The translations under genes were made by a program, and so were the position numbers. 9,433 nucleotides of DNA, from contig CANRLD010000061.1 of NCBI GenBank assembly GCA_947631375.1, forward strand, positions 1-9,433, read 5' to 3'. Position 1 is the first letter of the stretch. Every line of letters begins with the position of its first letter. Positions 1 to 5,915 of this stretch are shown here, one piece after another. Below the pieces are notes generated by a model. The model made no database searches and was not told the DNA's origin. It saw only the letters and a list, made by a program, of their open reading frames with translations. This DNA comes from an uncultured Methylophaga sp. (GTDB lineage: Bacteria > Pseudomonadota > Gammaproteobacteria > Nitrosococcales > Methylophagaceae).

Positions 1-1
1 G

Positions 2-292
2 GTCGATGCCAAGCATTTACAGCAGGCGCAGCAGTTTAAACAGGTTTATGCCACCTATCGGCAAAATCAGGATCTGATTACGATTGGTGCATATCAGGCT
101 GGAACGGATCGGCATATTGATGAAGCTATCAATCGGTATCCGGCGTTGGCTGATATGTTGAAACAAGGCATGCACGAGGCGCATGATTGGAACAGCAGCA
201 TCCAGGCGTTGAAAAAAGTCGCTTTCGCGCCAACGGCTGCTATACCGCAACAAGATGGACAGTTGCTACCGGCAGGACAACAGAACTTTTAA
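2..292 (+). CDS. fliI: FliI, flagellar type III export ATPase (3' end only)
   Basis: This is the last 96 codons of a gene that enters from the left edge, read in the frame starting at base 2. The translation contains QDLITIGAYQAGTDRHIDEA followed by a helical region (PALADMLKQG), which matches the C-terminal helical domain of FliI, the cytoplasmic ATPase that drives export of flagellar rod, hook and filament proteins. The Walker motifs lie outside the window. The tail after the usual end (roughly the last 25 residues, proline- and glutamine-rich, ending in QQNF) is longer than in enteric FliI. The immediately following fliJ gene (21 bp gap) supports the call. In the known family, FliJ binds the FliI/FliH ring like the central stalk of an F-type ATPase. 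Confidence 0.9.
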   Translation, partial: VDAKHLQQAQQFKQVYATYRQNQDLITIGAYQAGTDRHIDEAINRYPALADMLKQGMHEAHDWNSSIQALKKVAFAPTAAIPQQDGQLLPAGQQNF

Positions 293-313
293 TCCAATAA
301 GGATTGATACGGC

Positions 314-760
314 ATGACTCGGGCGGCAAAACTTATACCAGTAATCGAAATGGCTGCCCGTGAAGCGGATGCCGCGATGCAAGCGCTTGCTCAGTCAAAT
401 AGTGTGCTGCAGCGGGAACGGCATCAGCTGGCCGAACTGCAACGTTACCGGGATGATTATTTGCAACGGTTTCGCCAGCAAGATCAACAGCAGCAGATGA
501 GTGCCAGAAAAGCGGTTGATTTACGTGCCTTTCTGGCCCAGCTTGAGCAGGCGATTCGGCTGCAACAAAACCATGTTGAACACTGCTTGCAGCAAACCCA
601 AAAGCAACAAACACTGTGGTTGCAGGCCAGAAACAAGCAACAGGCTATCGAGACGTTACAACAGCGCTATCAGGATGAAGAGGCACGACGTCAGCAAAAG
701 CAGGAGCAACGTCTGGCCGACGAACATACTGCCCAGCTCTGGGCGCGTAAACCCAAGTAA
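314..760 (+). CDS. fliJ: FliJ, flagellar export chaperone / ATPase stalk protein
   Basis: The product is 148 residues, almost exactly the length of known FliJ (about 147). It is predicted to be nearly all alpha-helical coiled coil and has the typical N-terminus (TRAAKLIPVIEMAAREAD) and heptad-like charged/leucine pattern. FliJ docks on the FliI hexamer and links it to the FlhA export gate, and it recycles export chaperones. About 32 of 148 residues are glutamine (22 percent), including a QQDQQQQ run near residues 55-61, which is high even for this family. The ATG at 314 follows an AAGGA-type ribosome site at about 298-302. The gene lies 21 bp after fliI and is expected to be co-transcribed with it. 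In most gammaproteobacteria fliK follows directly; here it is displaced by about 2.6 kb. Confidence 0.9.
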   Translation: MTRAAKLIPVIEMAAREADAAMQALAQSNSVLQRERHQLAELQRYRDDYLQRFRQQDQQQQMSARKAVDLRAFLAQLEQAIRLQQNHVEHCLQQTQKQQTLWLQARNKQQAIETLQQRYQDEEARRQQKQEQRLADEHTAQLWARKPK

Positions 761-763
761 ACA

Positions 764-780
764 CTGGCACAGTCTCTGCA
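764..780 (+). promoter_or_regulatory. Sigma-54 (RpoN) -24/-12 promoter motif upstream of the cassette
   Basis: CTGGCAC, five bases, then CTGCA. The GG at 766-767 and the GC at 778-779 are separated by exactly 10 bases, as sigma-54 holoenzyme requires. The only mismatch in the core is C instead of T at the start of the -12 element (consensus TTGCA). It begins four bases after the fliJ stop codon and would start transcription near position 790, ahead of the small ORFs, the ParA-like gene and the globin gene. Sigma-54 with an FleQ/FlrC-type activator is the usual driver of mid-class flagellar genes in polar-flagellated gammaproteobacteria. No activator site was identified. Confidence 0.6.
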
Positions 781-843
781 TTAGACGAAGCTGTGGCCTG
801 ATTACCTCTCGCAGTAACGAGAATTGTCAGGATAAGCGGATTT

Positions 844-876
844 TTTTGCCGGTTGCGAGGCAGCATGGCGGCAAAA
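844..876 (+). repeat. 8-bp perfect inverted repeat in the cassette leader
   Basis: TTTTGCCG at 844-851 is matched by its exact reverse complement CGGCAAAA at 869-876, with a 17-base spacer. It lies in the roughly 130 bp gene-free leader between fliJ and the first small ORF, about 14-21 bases before the possible starts at 890 and 897. The T-run is on the 5' side, so it is not a standard intrinsic terminator on the plus strand. It could fold in the leader RNA or bind a dimeric regulator. An 8-bp AT/GC-mixed repeat can also occur by chance. Confidence 0.35.
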
Positions 877-896
877 TACAGGGCGGGAAATGACAG

Positions 897-1097
897 GTGA
901 TAGCAGGCAATCAGACAGTACAGCTGAATGATGAAGGACGCTTGGCCAATGCGCTATTGCAGGCCTTGCATCTGCTGTTATGGTGGTTACGCGAAATGCT
1001 GGCTAATGTGAGTCAGCTGCAAACAATGGATATGCGTTGTTCTGGCTGGCGGTTGCTGTCCGCTACATTGGCAAGGAGCTGGGTAACGCCAGATTGA
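897..1097 (+). CDS. Small hypothetical ORF, possibly the 5' part of a frameshifted gene
   Basis: This is a 66-codon ORF starting with GTG at 897, with a G-rich stretch (GGGCGGG, 881-887) as the only candidate ribosome site. The first 45 residues look like protein: an acidic/polar start (QLNDEGRLANALLQ) and then a hydrophobic helix (LHLLLWWLREML). After about position 1036 this frame gives a less convincing, Arg/Trp/Ser-rich tail, while the frame one base back becomes the more protein-like one and runs to 1234. This suggests one gene of about 110 codons split by a one-base deletion, or two overlapping small genes. An ATG at 890 in the other frame gives only 13 codons before a stop. I recognise no family. 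The position after a sigma-54 motif and before the ParA-like gene places it in the cassette operon. Confidence 0.4.
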   Translation: MIAGNQTVQLNDEGRLANALLQALHLLLWWLREMLANVSQLQTMDMRCSGWRLLSATLARSWVTPD

Positions 1098-1234
1098 ACA
1101 CCGTGATGGATGAATGCTTTTCAGCTGTTGCTAGGCAGCAATTATTGCCGAAGTTGCGACTGACGACTTGTCAGGAAAATGCTGCTGTAGTGCCTGAATA
1201 TGTTGCGGCAGAACAAGGCAAACTCGATGACTAG
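1037..1234 (+). CDS. Small hypothetical ORF coupled to the ParA-like gene (possible 3' part of a split gene)
   Basis: The reading frame is open from 1007 to the TAG at 1232-1234. The first usable start codon is TTG at 1037, with only a weak GGA at 1028-1030 ahead of it. The translation begins LFWLAVAVRYIGKELGN and continues through VMDECFSAVARQQLLPKL to an acidic end (EQGKLDD). A single hydrophobic helix is followed by an amphipathic helical region, with no family I can name. The weak start and the good coding look of the other frame just upstream (897 to about 1036) argue that it may be the back half of a frameshifted gene. The end overlaps the chosen ATG of the ParA-like gene by 8 bp, a typical translational coupling arrangement, which supports real coding here. 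Confidence 0.45.
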   Translation: MFWLAVAVRYIGKELGNARLNTVMDECFSAVARQQLLPKLRLTTCQENAAVVPEYVAAEQGKLDD

Positions 1235-1943
1235 GCAGGCTACAACACGCATCATCGCCGTGATGAATCAAACAAAGGATGTTGGTAAAACCACGATTAC
1301 AACCAATTTGGGGGTGATCATGGCGGAGATGGGATATAGCGTGTTGCTGCTGGATATGGACCCGCAGGCAGATTTAAGCCGCCAGTTTGCTGTGCCTGAT
1401 GTGACGCCAGGAATGGATCGCTTATTGCGACAGGACACGTTTGCGGAAACGGATATTTTATCGCTGAACGAACGACTGTCATTGATACCTGCCGGTGCGG
1501 AGTTGATTGGTTTTGAACAGCAACATCCAACGAGAGAACTAGGGCTAAAGCTGAAGCAATTACTCACTTCGAAAAGCGTGGCAGATCGGGATATTATCCT
1601 GATTGATTGCGCCGCAATATCCGGCTTGTTGGGAACTAATGCAGTGTTGGCAGCAACCGATATGTTGATCCCGGTATCCGCCAATCAGCAGGCATTGCAC
1701 GGCATGATCAACATGTTACCGGTGCTGCGTCGTGTAGCAAATTTGCGTTCACCACCATTACGTCTGTGGCTATGTCTCAACCGCTTGCCCGACAATACTG
1801 ATTTTGCTAAGCAGTTTATTACCGTGTTATCAGAATATTTTCCACAGCGGGTATTAAAAACGGTGATCTATGATAGTGAGTCCGTAAACCCGGCGGATTA
1901 TCTGGCTTTGGCAAAGGATTTGTTGATGGGAAGAGTCAACTGA
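1227..1943 (+). CDS. ParA/MinD-family P-loop ATPase with atypical Walker A motif
   Basis: The product is 238 residues, the size of a small chromosomal ParA/Soj. Visible motifs are a P-loop region VMNQTKDVGKTTITTN (residues 12-27), a DMDPQADLS switch (43-51) and a Walker B region with ILIDCAAISGLL (D127), followed by DMLIPV. Family members dimerise on ATP and position plasmids, septum regulators, flagella (FlhG) or chemosensory arrays (ParC, PpfA). The usual deviant P-loop is KGGVGKTT; here the aligned residues are TKDVGKTT. The signature lysine and both following glycines are therefore changed, with a lysine one residue later, and the usual PP after the Walker B DC is AA. I chose ATG 1227 over the in-frame ATG at 1200 because AAGG (1215-1218) is well spaced and the start overlaps the upstream stop by 8 bp. 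Its stop overlaps the globin-gene start by 1 bp, suggesting joint function. It is not fleN/flhG itself by location or length. Confidence 0.8.
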   Translation: MTRQATTRIIAVMNQTKDVGKTTITTNLGVIMAEMGYSVLLLDMDPQADLSRQFAVPDVTPGMDRLLRQDTFAETDILSLNERLSLIPAGAELIGFEQQHPTRELGLKLKQLLTSKSVADRDIILIDCAAISGLLGTNAVLAATDMLIPVSANQQALHGMINMLPVLRRVANLRSPPLRLWLCLNRLPDNTDFAKQFITVLSEYFPQRVLKTVIYDSESVNPADYLALAKDLLMGRVN

Positions 1944-3301
1944 TGACAGAACAAACACAACGCTATCAGCCGTCTGCAGATCGGGATATTGCTGACTTAA
2001 ATGAGCAGGATATTTTGCTGGTCGAACAGAACTTTGACCGAATGCTGGCAGTGAGCGAGGCATTTTGCCAGCGTTTTTATCAACGCTTATTTACTGAGTT
2101 TCCCCAACTGTTGCCGTTGTTTGATGCTGTCAATATTGAAGGTCAGCATAAAAAACTGTTTGCTTCGATGGTGTTATTGATTCAATACCTGCGCGATAGC
2201 GAAATGATTGTTGACTATCTGCAAGGGCTTGGCGCCCGTCATCAGCAATATGGTATTGAAGCCGAACATTTTCATTGGTTTATTGATAACTGGATTGCGG
2301 TGGTGGCCGAGTTTAGCGGGCAAGACTGGCATAGCGATCTGGAGCAGGCCTGGCGACAGGTATTGGAATATGTTGCCGATGTTATGCAGACCCCGGAGTC
2401 ATCCACCCGGCAACAGACAACGACAGCTCCTTTCTTTCCGCCACAAGCGGAAATCGATGAGTGTGCCCTCACTTTATTAGCCGTTGAACAAACCGCAACC
2501 CCGATGATGATTGTCGATTTAGACCGAGTGGTGCGTTATATCAATGCAGCAGCGGTGAGCTTGCTTGGTCAGTTTCAGCCGTATTTTCAGGATCGGTTTC
2601 CAGCTTGGCGGGCGGACAACTTGCTTAATAGTTCATTGCAGTTTTTTGGTGAGCGGCTGCCTTTTCCCATCGTCTGGCTGGACGATCCTGGCGCGCTGCC
2701 ACGCAGCGTCAACTTGCCAAATGCAGTGCTGGATTTAACACTGACAATATCGGCATTGTACAAACAGGATAAGGTGCAAGGCTTTTTGTTTGAGTGCTAT
2801 CCACTCACCACCAAGAGCGTGACAACAGATCCTGCCAGCTCCGGGGCGTTGCAAGCAGAAACACTGATGACAGGTAAAGCAGCCAGCCGCGAACTAGAGC
2901 AGTGTTTGCAAGAGAGCCAGCAACAAAATCATCAGCTTACCGCCATGTTACAAGACATAGATGATGCACTTTATGAAAGTGGTCTGCTGGCGCTTAACTG
3001 CACGGCGGAAGCAAAAAATCTGGGTAGCGATGCCTCTTTGTTGCGCGATGTTTCCACCGAGATCCAGACGTTGAATCAACAACTGGTATCGTTGTTACAG
3101 CCACTGAAAATGCAATCCGCCCAACAACAGCAACAATTAGCCCATTGTTTGCAATTAGCAAAACAAATGATGGCCGCGCTTGGTGCAGAACAAGGCGAAA
3201 ACGGTGTTCTTGGTTTGATAAGCCATCAACTGTCACAGCAGACACAAGCGTTGACAAGGGTATTGCAGTTGTTGGCCAAGCAAATTGCTGACAGCGAATA
3301 G
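1943..3301 (+). CDS. Globin-PAS-coiled-coil protein with degenerate chemoreceptor tip
   Basis: The product is 452 residues, soluble, with no signal peptide or membrane segment. Residues about 20-150 form a globin. FYQRLF gives Tyr B10 (Y46), FPQLLPLF gives Phe CD1 (F60), QHKKLF gives Gln E7 (Q68) and LGARHQQYG gives the proximal haem His F8 (H100), the residue set of bacterial haemoglobin/flavohaemoglobin. Residues about 174-286 resemble the small PAS domain of chemoreceptors (ATPMMIVDLDRVVRYINAAA, then LLNSSLQFF). Residues about 313-452 are Gln-rich coiled coil. Within it, LYESGLLALNCTAEA (343-357) and EIQTL (373-377) align with the receptor tip TNLLALNAAIEAARAG...EVRTL, but the GRGFAVVA part is not conserved. 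The start at 1943 has GGGAAGAG at 1928-1935 and overlaps the ParA stop by 1 bp. I infer a haem-based O2/redox or NO sensor feeding motility. Haem binding and ligand are predictions. Confidence 0.82.
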   Translation: MTEQTQRYQPSADRDIADLNEQDILLVEQNFDRMLAVSEAFCQRFYQRLFTEFPQLLPLFDAVNIEGQHKKLFASMVLLIQYLRDSEMIVDYLQGLGARHQQYGIEAEHFHWFIDNWIAVVAEFSGQDWHSDLEQAWRQVLEYVADVMQTPESSTRQQTTTAPFFPPQAEIDECALTLLAVEQTATPMMIVDLDRVVRYINAAAVSLLGQFQPYFQDRFPAWRADNLLNSSLQFFGERLPFPIVWLDDPGALPRSVNLPNAVLDLTLTISALYKQDKVQGFLFECYPLTTKSVTTDPASSGALQAETLMTGKAASRELEQCLQESQQQNHQLTAMLQDIDDALYESGLLALNCTAEAKNLGSDASLLRDVSTEIQTLNQQLVSLLQPLKMQSAQQQQQLAHCLQLAKQMMAALGAEQGENGVLGLISHQLSQQTQALTRVLQLLAKQIADSE

Positions 3302-3303
3302 TA

Positions 3304-3320
3304 TTGGCACAAGCATTGCT
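3304..3320 (+). promoter_or_regulatory. Sigma-54 (RpoN) -24/-12 promoter motif upstream of fliK
   Basis: TTGGCAC, five bases, then TTGCT. The GG at 3306-3307 and the GC at 3318-3319 are exactly 10 bases apart, and the rest of the core matches the consensus TTGGCAC-N5-TTGCW without mismatch. It lies three bases after the globin-gene stop and predicts a start near 3331, about 48 bases before fliK. This gives fliK, and probably the chemoreceptor gene after it, a flagellar promoter independent of fliI/fliJ and of the cassette. Confidence 0.8.
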
Positions 3321-3378
3321 TTATCCCAGTTAATAGAGAAGCACCGCCGGTGTTAATTTCAGATATTTAAGGAATGCT

Positions 3379-4575
3379 ATGACACAGACGTTGACGTTAT
3401 CTTCGTCATCCCTTCAGGTTATAAATGCTGCGAGCCTTGATAAACCAGCTGCTTCCGCAGGAAATGAAGGCGAGTTGTTTGCGCAGCAGCTGAATCGTGA
3501 GATGAATGGTGCGCAGCGCCCGGTGAATGATAAGCAAGCAGATGAAAGCCGTAACACGCCTACCGCCAAAGCGGAGGAGGCAGCGGCCAAAGACGGCAAG
3601 AACTTGCCGGCAACTTCTGCTGCGGAAACTGATGCGGGAGAGGGCGCTGCCCCGGCTGAGGGTGATGATGAGTTGATTGGTGAGCCGCAAACGGCTGATA
3701 TCGAGATGGCTGTAGAATCCCGGTCGGTCGCGGATGAAATGTTGGTAAATGCTGCTCAGCCTCAACCGGCAAGTGAACAGATTACCAGTGCAAAGAAAAA
3801 GGCAGCGGTATCTGTGGCGGTGATAAATCATCCATCGGTCACAGCGCTGCAAAATAAGTCAGTTGCGTCTGATGACCGTAAAACCAATTCTATTCGTGCC
3901 GATATTTTGCAGGCACTACAGCCACAAAAAGGACAAGATGATTCTCTGGCAACTGAGAAAGTTAAATCCATGCTGCAAATAACCAGTAAAGGGTTGCAAC
4001 AAATCCAGACTGCCACCGCTGACAGCAGTGCTTCATTGCGTCAGCTTGAGCCGTTGACAGACACTGTACACGCTGCCAGAGCGCCAACAGCCATTACCAT
4101 GACAACAACACCAGCCAGTGCCGTGCTGTCACTGGATATTCAGCCACAATTAAACAGTGAAGCCTGGAATAAAGTCATGAGCAGTCGCGTGGTGTGGATG
4201 GCGCGTGAAGGTGTACAACATGCTGAGTTACGTTTGACCCCGGCGCATCTTGGGCCGGTAGAGGTGCGATTAAGCTTGCAAAATGAGCAGGCAAGTGTCA
4301 CTTTTACTGCCGCCAATGCCGCGGCGCGTGATGCCTTGGAGCAAGCGTTGCCGAGACTGCGGGACAGTTTTACAGAAAATGGACTGGCATTAAGTCATGC
4401 GGAAGTGAATCATCAGGATGCATCGGCCGAAGAGGGGGCCCAGGATCAGTTGTTTGAGGATCAGCCCAATCAGGCTCAAGTAATTGTGGCGCTGGACGCT
4501 AATGAAGATGAAGACGGCGCATTACTTAACGAAGAGTTGACCGAGCGTAGTGTTGGCGTAAGTGTGTTTGCCTGA
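3379..4575 (+). CDS. fliK: FliK, flagellar hook-length control protein
   Basis: The product is 398 residues with the FliK layout: a long, low-complexity, Ala/Glu/Asp/Gln-rich N-terminal ruler region (about 1-255) and a compact C-terminal hook-length domain (about 258-345). The C-terminal domain carries the family core AELRLTPAHLGPVEVRL (about 282-298) followed by an alpha/beta segment with ARDALEQALPRLRD. FliK is secreted during hook assembly, measures hook length, and acts through its C-terminal domain on FlhB to switch export from hook to filament substrates. The last 50 residues are acidic. The ATG at 3379 has AAGGAA at 3369-3374. The sequence of the N-terminal half is poorly conserved in this family, so the call rests on the C-terminal domain and the flagellar context. 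A sigma-54 motif precedes it. Confidence 0.9.
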   Translation: MTQTLTLSSSSLQVINAASLDKPAASAGNEGELFAQQLNREMNGAQRPVNDKQADESRNTPTAKAEEAAAKDGKNLPATSAAETDAGEGAAPAEGDDELIGEPQTADIEMAVESRSVADEMLVNAAQPQPASEQITSAKKKAAVSVAVINHPSVTALQNKSVASDDRKTNSIRADILQALQPQKGQDDSLATEKVKSMLQITSKGLQQIQTATADSSASLRQLEPLTDTVHAARAPTAITMTTTPASAVLSLDIQPQLNSEAWNKVMSSRVVWMAREGVQHAELRLTPAHLGPVEVRLSLQNEQASVTFTAANAAARDALEQALPRLRDSFTENGLALSHAEVNHQDASAEEGAQDQLFEDQPNQAQVIVALDANEDEDGALLNEELTERSVGVSVFA

Positions 4576-4618
4576 AAAATAAAGAGAATAATGATGTATT
4601 TGGAGAAGGGAGAGCGGC

Positions 4619-5812
4619 GTGTTTAAGTTAGAAAATTATTCGCTGAGAAAACGTATGTATATCGTAGCGGGCTTTGGCATTATCGGATTGATATTGCTTG
4701 CAGCGCTAAGCTTTTATATGACAACACACGCCGTTGCACCGGCACAGCAATTAAAAGCCATTGCCGCGCTTGTGGTGGTAGGAAGCGTTTTAATTGTGTT
4801 TGTAGCGCATGTCATCGGTCGTTTTGGCGATAGCCGTGCCACCATGTTGGTCAACGCCATTCAAAATATCAAAAAAGGCGATCTCACCCAGAAAATTGCT
4901 ATCTCCGGCAAAAGCGATTTCAGCTGGATGGCATTTGAACTGGATAGTGCGCGGAAAAATGTTGCTAATTTGGTACACACACTGATTGGTGGCGTTGACC
5001 AGTTGAACACGGCGACACAAAACATGGCAACTATCAGTAAGGAAACTGTATCTGGCGTGTTGAAGCAGCAGGAAGAAACTGATCAGGTCGCAACAGCGAT
5101 GAATGAAATGACAGCTTCAGTACAGGAAGTTGCCCGTACAGCGACCAGTGCCGCTGAAGCTGCCCGCAACGCTGATAATGAAGCTAAATCCGGTAAACAA
5201 GTTGTTTTGGACACCATGCAGTCTATTGATACGTTGGCCAGCGAAGTTGAAAAAGCCGCTGTCACGTTAAGTGAGCTGGAAGCTGATATCGGTAACATCG
5301 GGGCGATTGTTGATGTGATTCGCGGCATCACTGAACAGACCAATTTACTGGCCTTAAATGCGGCGATTGAAGCAGCACGTGCGGGTGAGCACGGCCGGGG
5401 CTTTGCGGTCGTTGCAGATGAAGTGCGCACGCTGGCGGCCAGAACGCAATCTTCCACCCATGAAATTGAAGAAATGGTCAGTCGTCTGCAGCAAGGCGCA
5501 CGTGCGGCAGTAAAAGTGATGAATGAAAGCCGTGAAAGCGCCAAAACCAGTGTGGAAAAGGCAGCCAGCGCCGGCTCTGCTCTGGATAGTATTACGGCGA
5601 TGATTTCGACAATGGATGAAATGAGCACGCAGATTTCTGACGCGGCCAATGAACAAAGTTCAGTGGCTGAAAATATCAATCGCGGTATCGTTAATATCAG
5701 TCAGATTGCGGATTTGACAACTGATGGCGCCAGAGCGTCATCGGAGGCGGTTGAAACGCTCAGCACGCTATCATCACACTTGCAGGATGCGTCAGGAAAA
5801 TTCAAGGTCTAA
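4619..5812 (+). CDS. Methyl-accepting chemotaxis protein with minimal periplasmic region
   Basis: The product is 397 residues. TM1 lies at about 13-34 and TM2 at about 46-66, with only about 11 residues between them, so no periplasmic ligand domain. After TM2 there is a HAMP-like segment (GDLTQKI near residue 90) and a full cytoplasmic signalling domain with the canonical tip NLLALNAAIEAARAGEHGRG (242-261) and FAVVADEVRTLAART. The tip binds CheW and CheA; the flanking helices (QEETDQVATAMNEM, about residue 150) hold likely Glu/Gln methylation sites. There is no C-terminal NWETF-type CheR tether (it ends GKFKV). With so little outside the cell, the signal is probably sensed in or at the membrane, through HAMP, or from a partner protein; this is inference. 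The GTG start at 4619 follows a strong GGAGAAGGGAGA site (4602-4613). It lies 43 bp after fliK with no promoter I can see between, so it is probably co-transcribed. Confidence 0.92.
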   Translation: MFKLENYSLRKRMYIVAGFGIIGLILLAALSFYMTTHAVAPAQQLKAIAALVVVGSVLIVFVAHVIGRFGDSRATMLVNAIQNIKKGDLTQKIAISGKSDFSWMAFELDSARKNVANLVHTLIGGVDQLNTATQNMATISKETVSGVLKQQEETDQVATAMNEMTASVQEVARTATSAAEAARNADNEAKSGKQVVLDTMQSIDTLASEVEKAAVTLSELEADIGNIGAIVDVIRGITEQTNLLALNAAIEAARAGEHGRGFAVVADEVRTLAARTQSSTHEIEEMVSRLQQGARAAVKVMNESRESAKTSVEKAASAGSALDSITAMISTMDEMSTQISDAANEQSSVAENINRGIVNISQIADLTTDGARASSEAVETLSTLSSHLQDASGKFKV

Positions 5813-5852
5813 AACAATACGGCGTCACAAGGGGTGTTAAAGACCACGACAC

Positions 5853-5886
5853 AAAAAAGCTCCGGATAAATAAACGGAGCTTTTTT
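5853..5886. terminator. Bidirectional intrinsic terminator between the chemoreceptor gene and pyrF
   Basis: AAAAAAGCTCCG (5853-5864) pairs perfectly with CGGAGCTTTTTT (5875-5886) around a 10-base loop. The six-base GC-rich stem is flanked by an A-tract on one side and a T-tract on the other, so it can end the plus-strand flagellar/chemotaxis transcript and the convergent minus-strand pyrF transcript alike. Confidence 0.92.
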
Positions 5887-5915
5887 GTTTCTTTATCTGC
5901 CGGACGAATACCTGT

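Noticed and set aside
501..893. A 130-codon plus-strand frame overlapping fliJ and extending 133 bases past it
   Set aside because: Most of it is an off-frame reading of fliJ, rich in Arg/Ser/Asn/Lys without domain character. The part beyond fliJ overlaps the sigma-54 motif and leader and shows nothing protein-like.
1007..1097. Programmed -1 ribosomal frameshift joining the two small ORFs
   Set aside because: No X-XXY-YYZ slippery heptamer in the required frame was found in the overlap, so a simple indel or separate genes is more likely.
761..3301. Mobile element or prophage origin of the cassette
   Set aside because: No transposase, integrase, terminal inverted repeats, target duplication or tRNA attachment site could be seen; only the broken gene order suggests insertion.
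3406..3852. A 148-codon minus-strand frame inside fliK
   Set aside because: It is antisense to the variable region of fliK and is Arg/Ser/Leu/Cys-rich with no motif; it is a shadow of the Ala/Glu-biased codons on the plus strand.
5083..5679. A 198-codon open frame on the minus strand inside the chemoreceptor gene
   Set aside because: It is antisense to a clear, fully conserved signalling domain; its translation is Ser/Ala/Leu-rich, as expected from the opposite strand of Ala/Glu-rich coiled coil, and has no recognisable motif or ribosome site.
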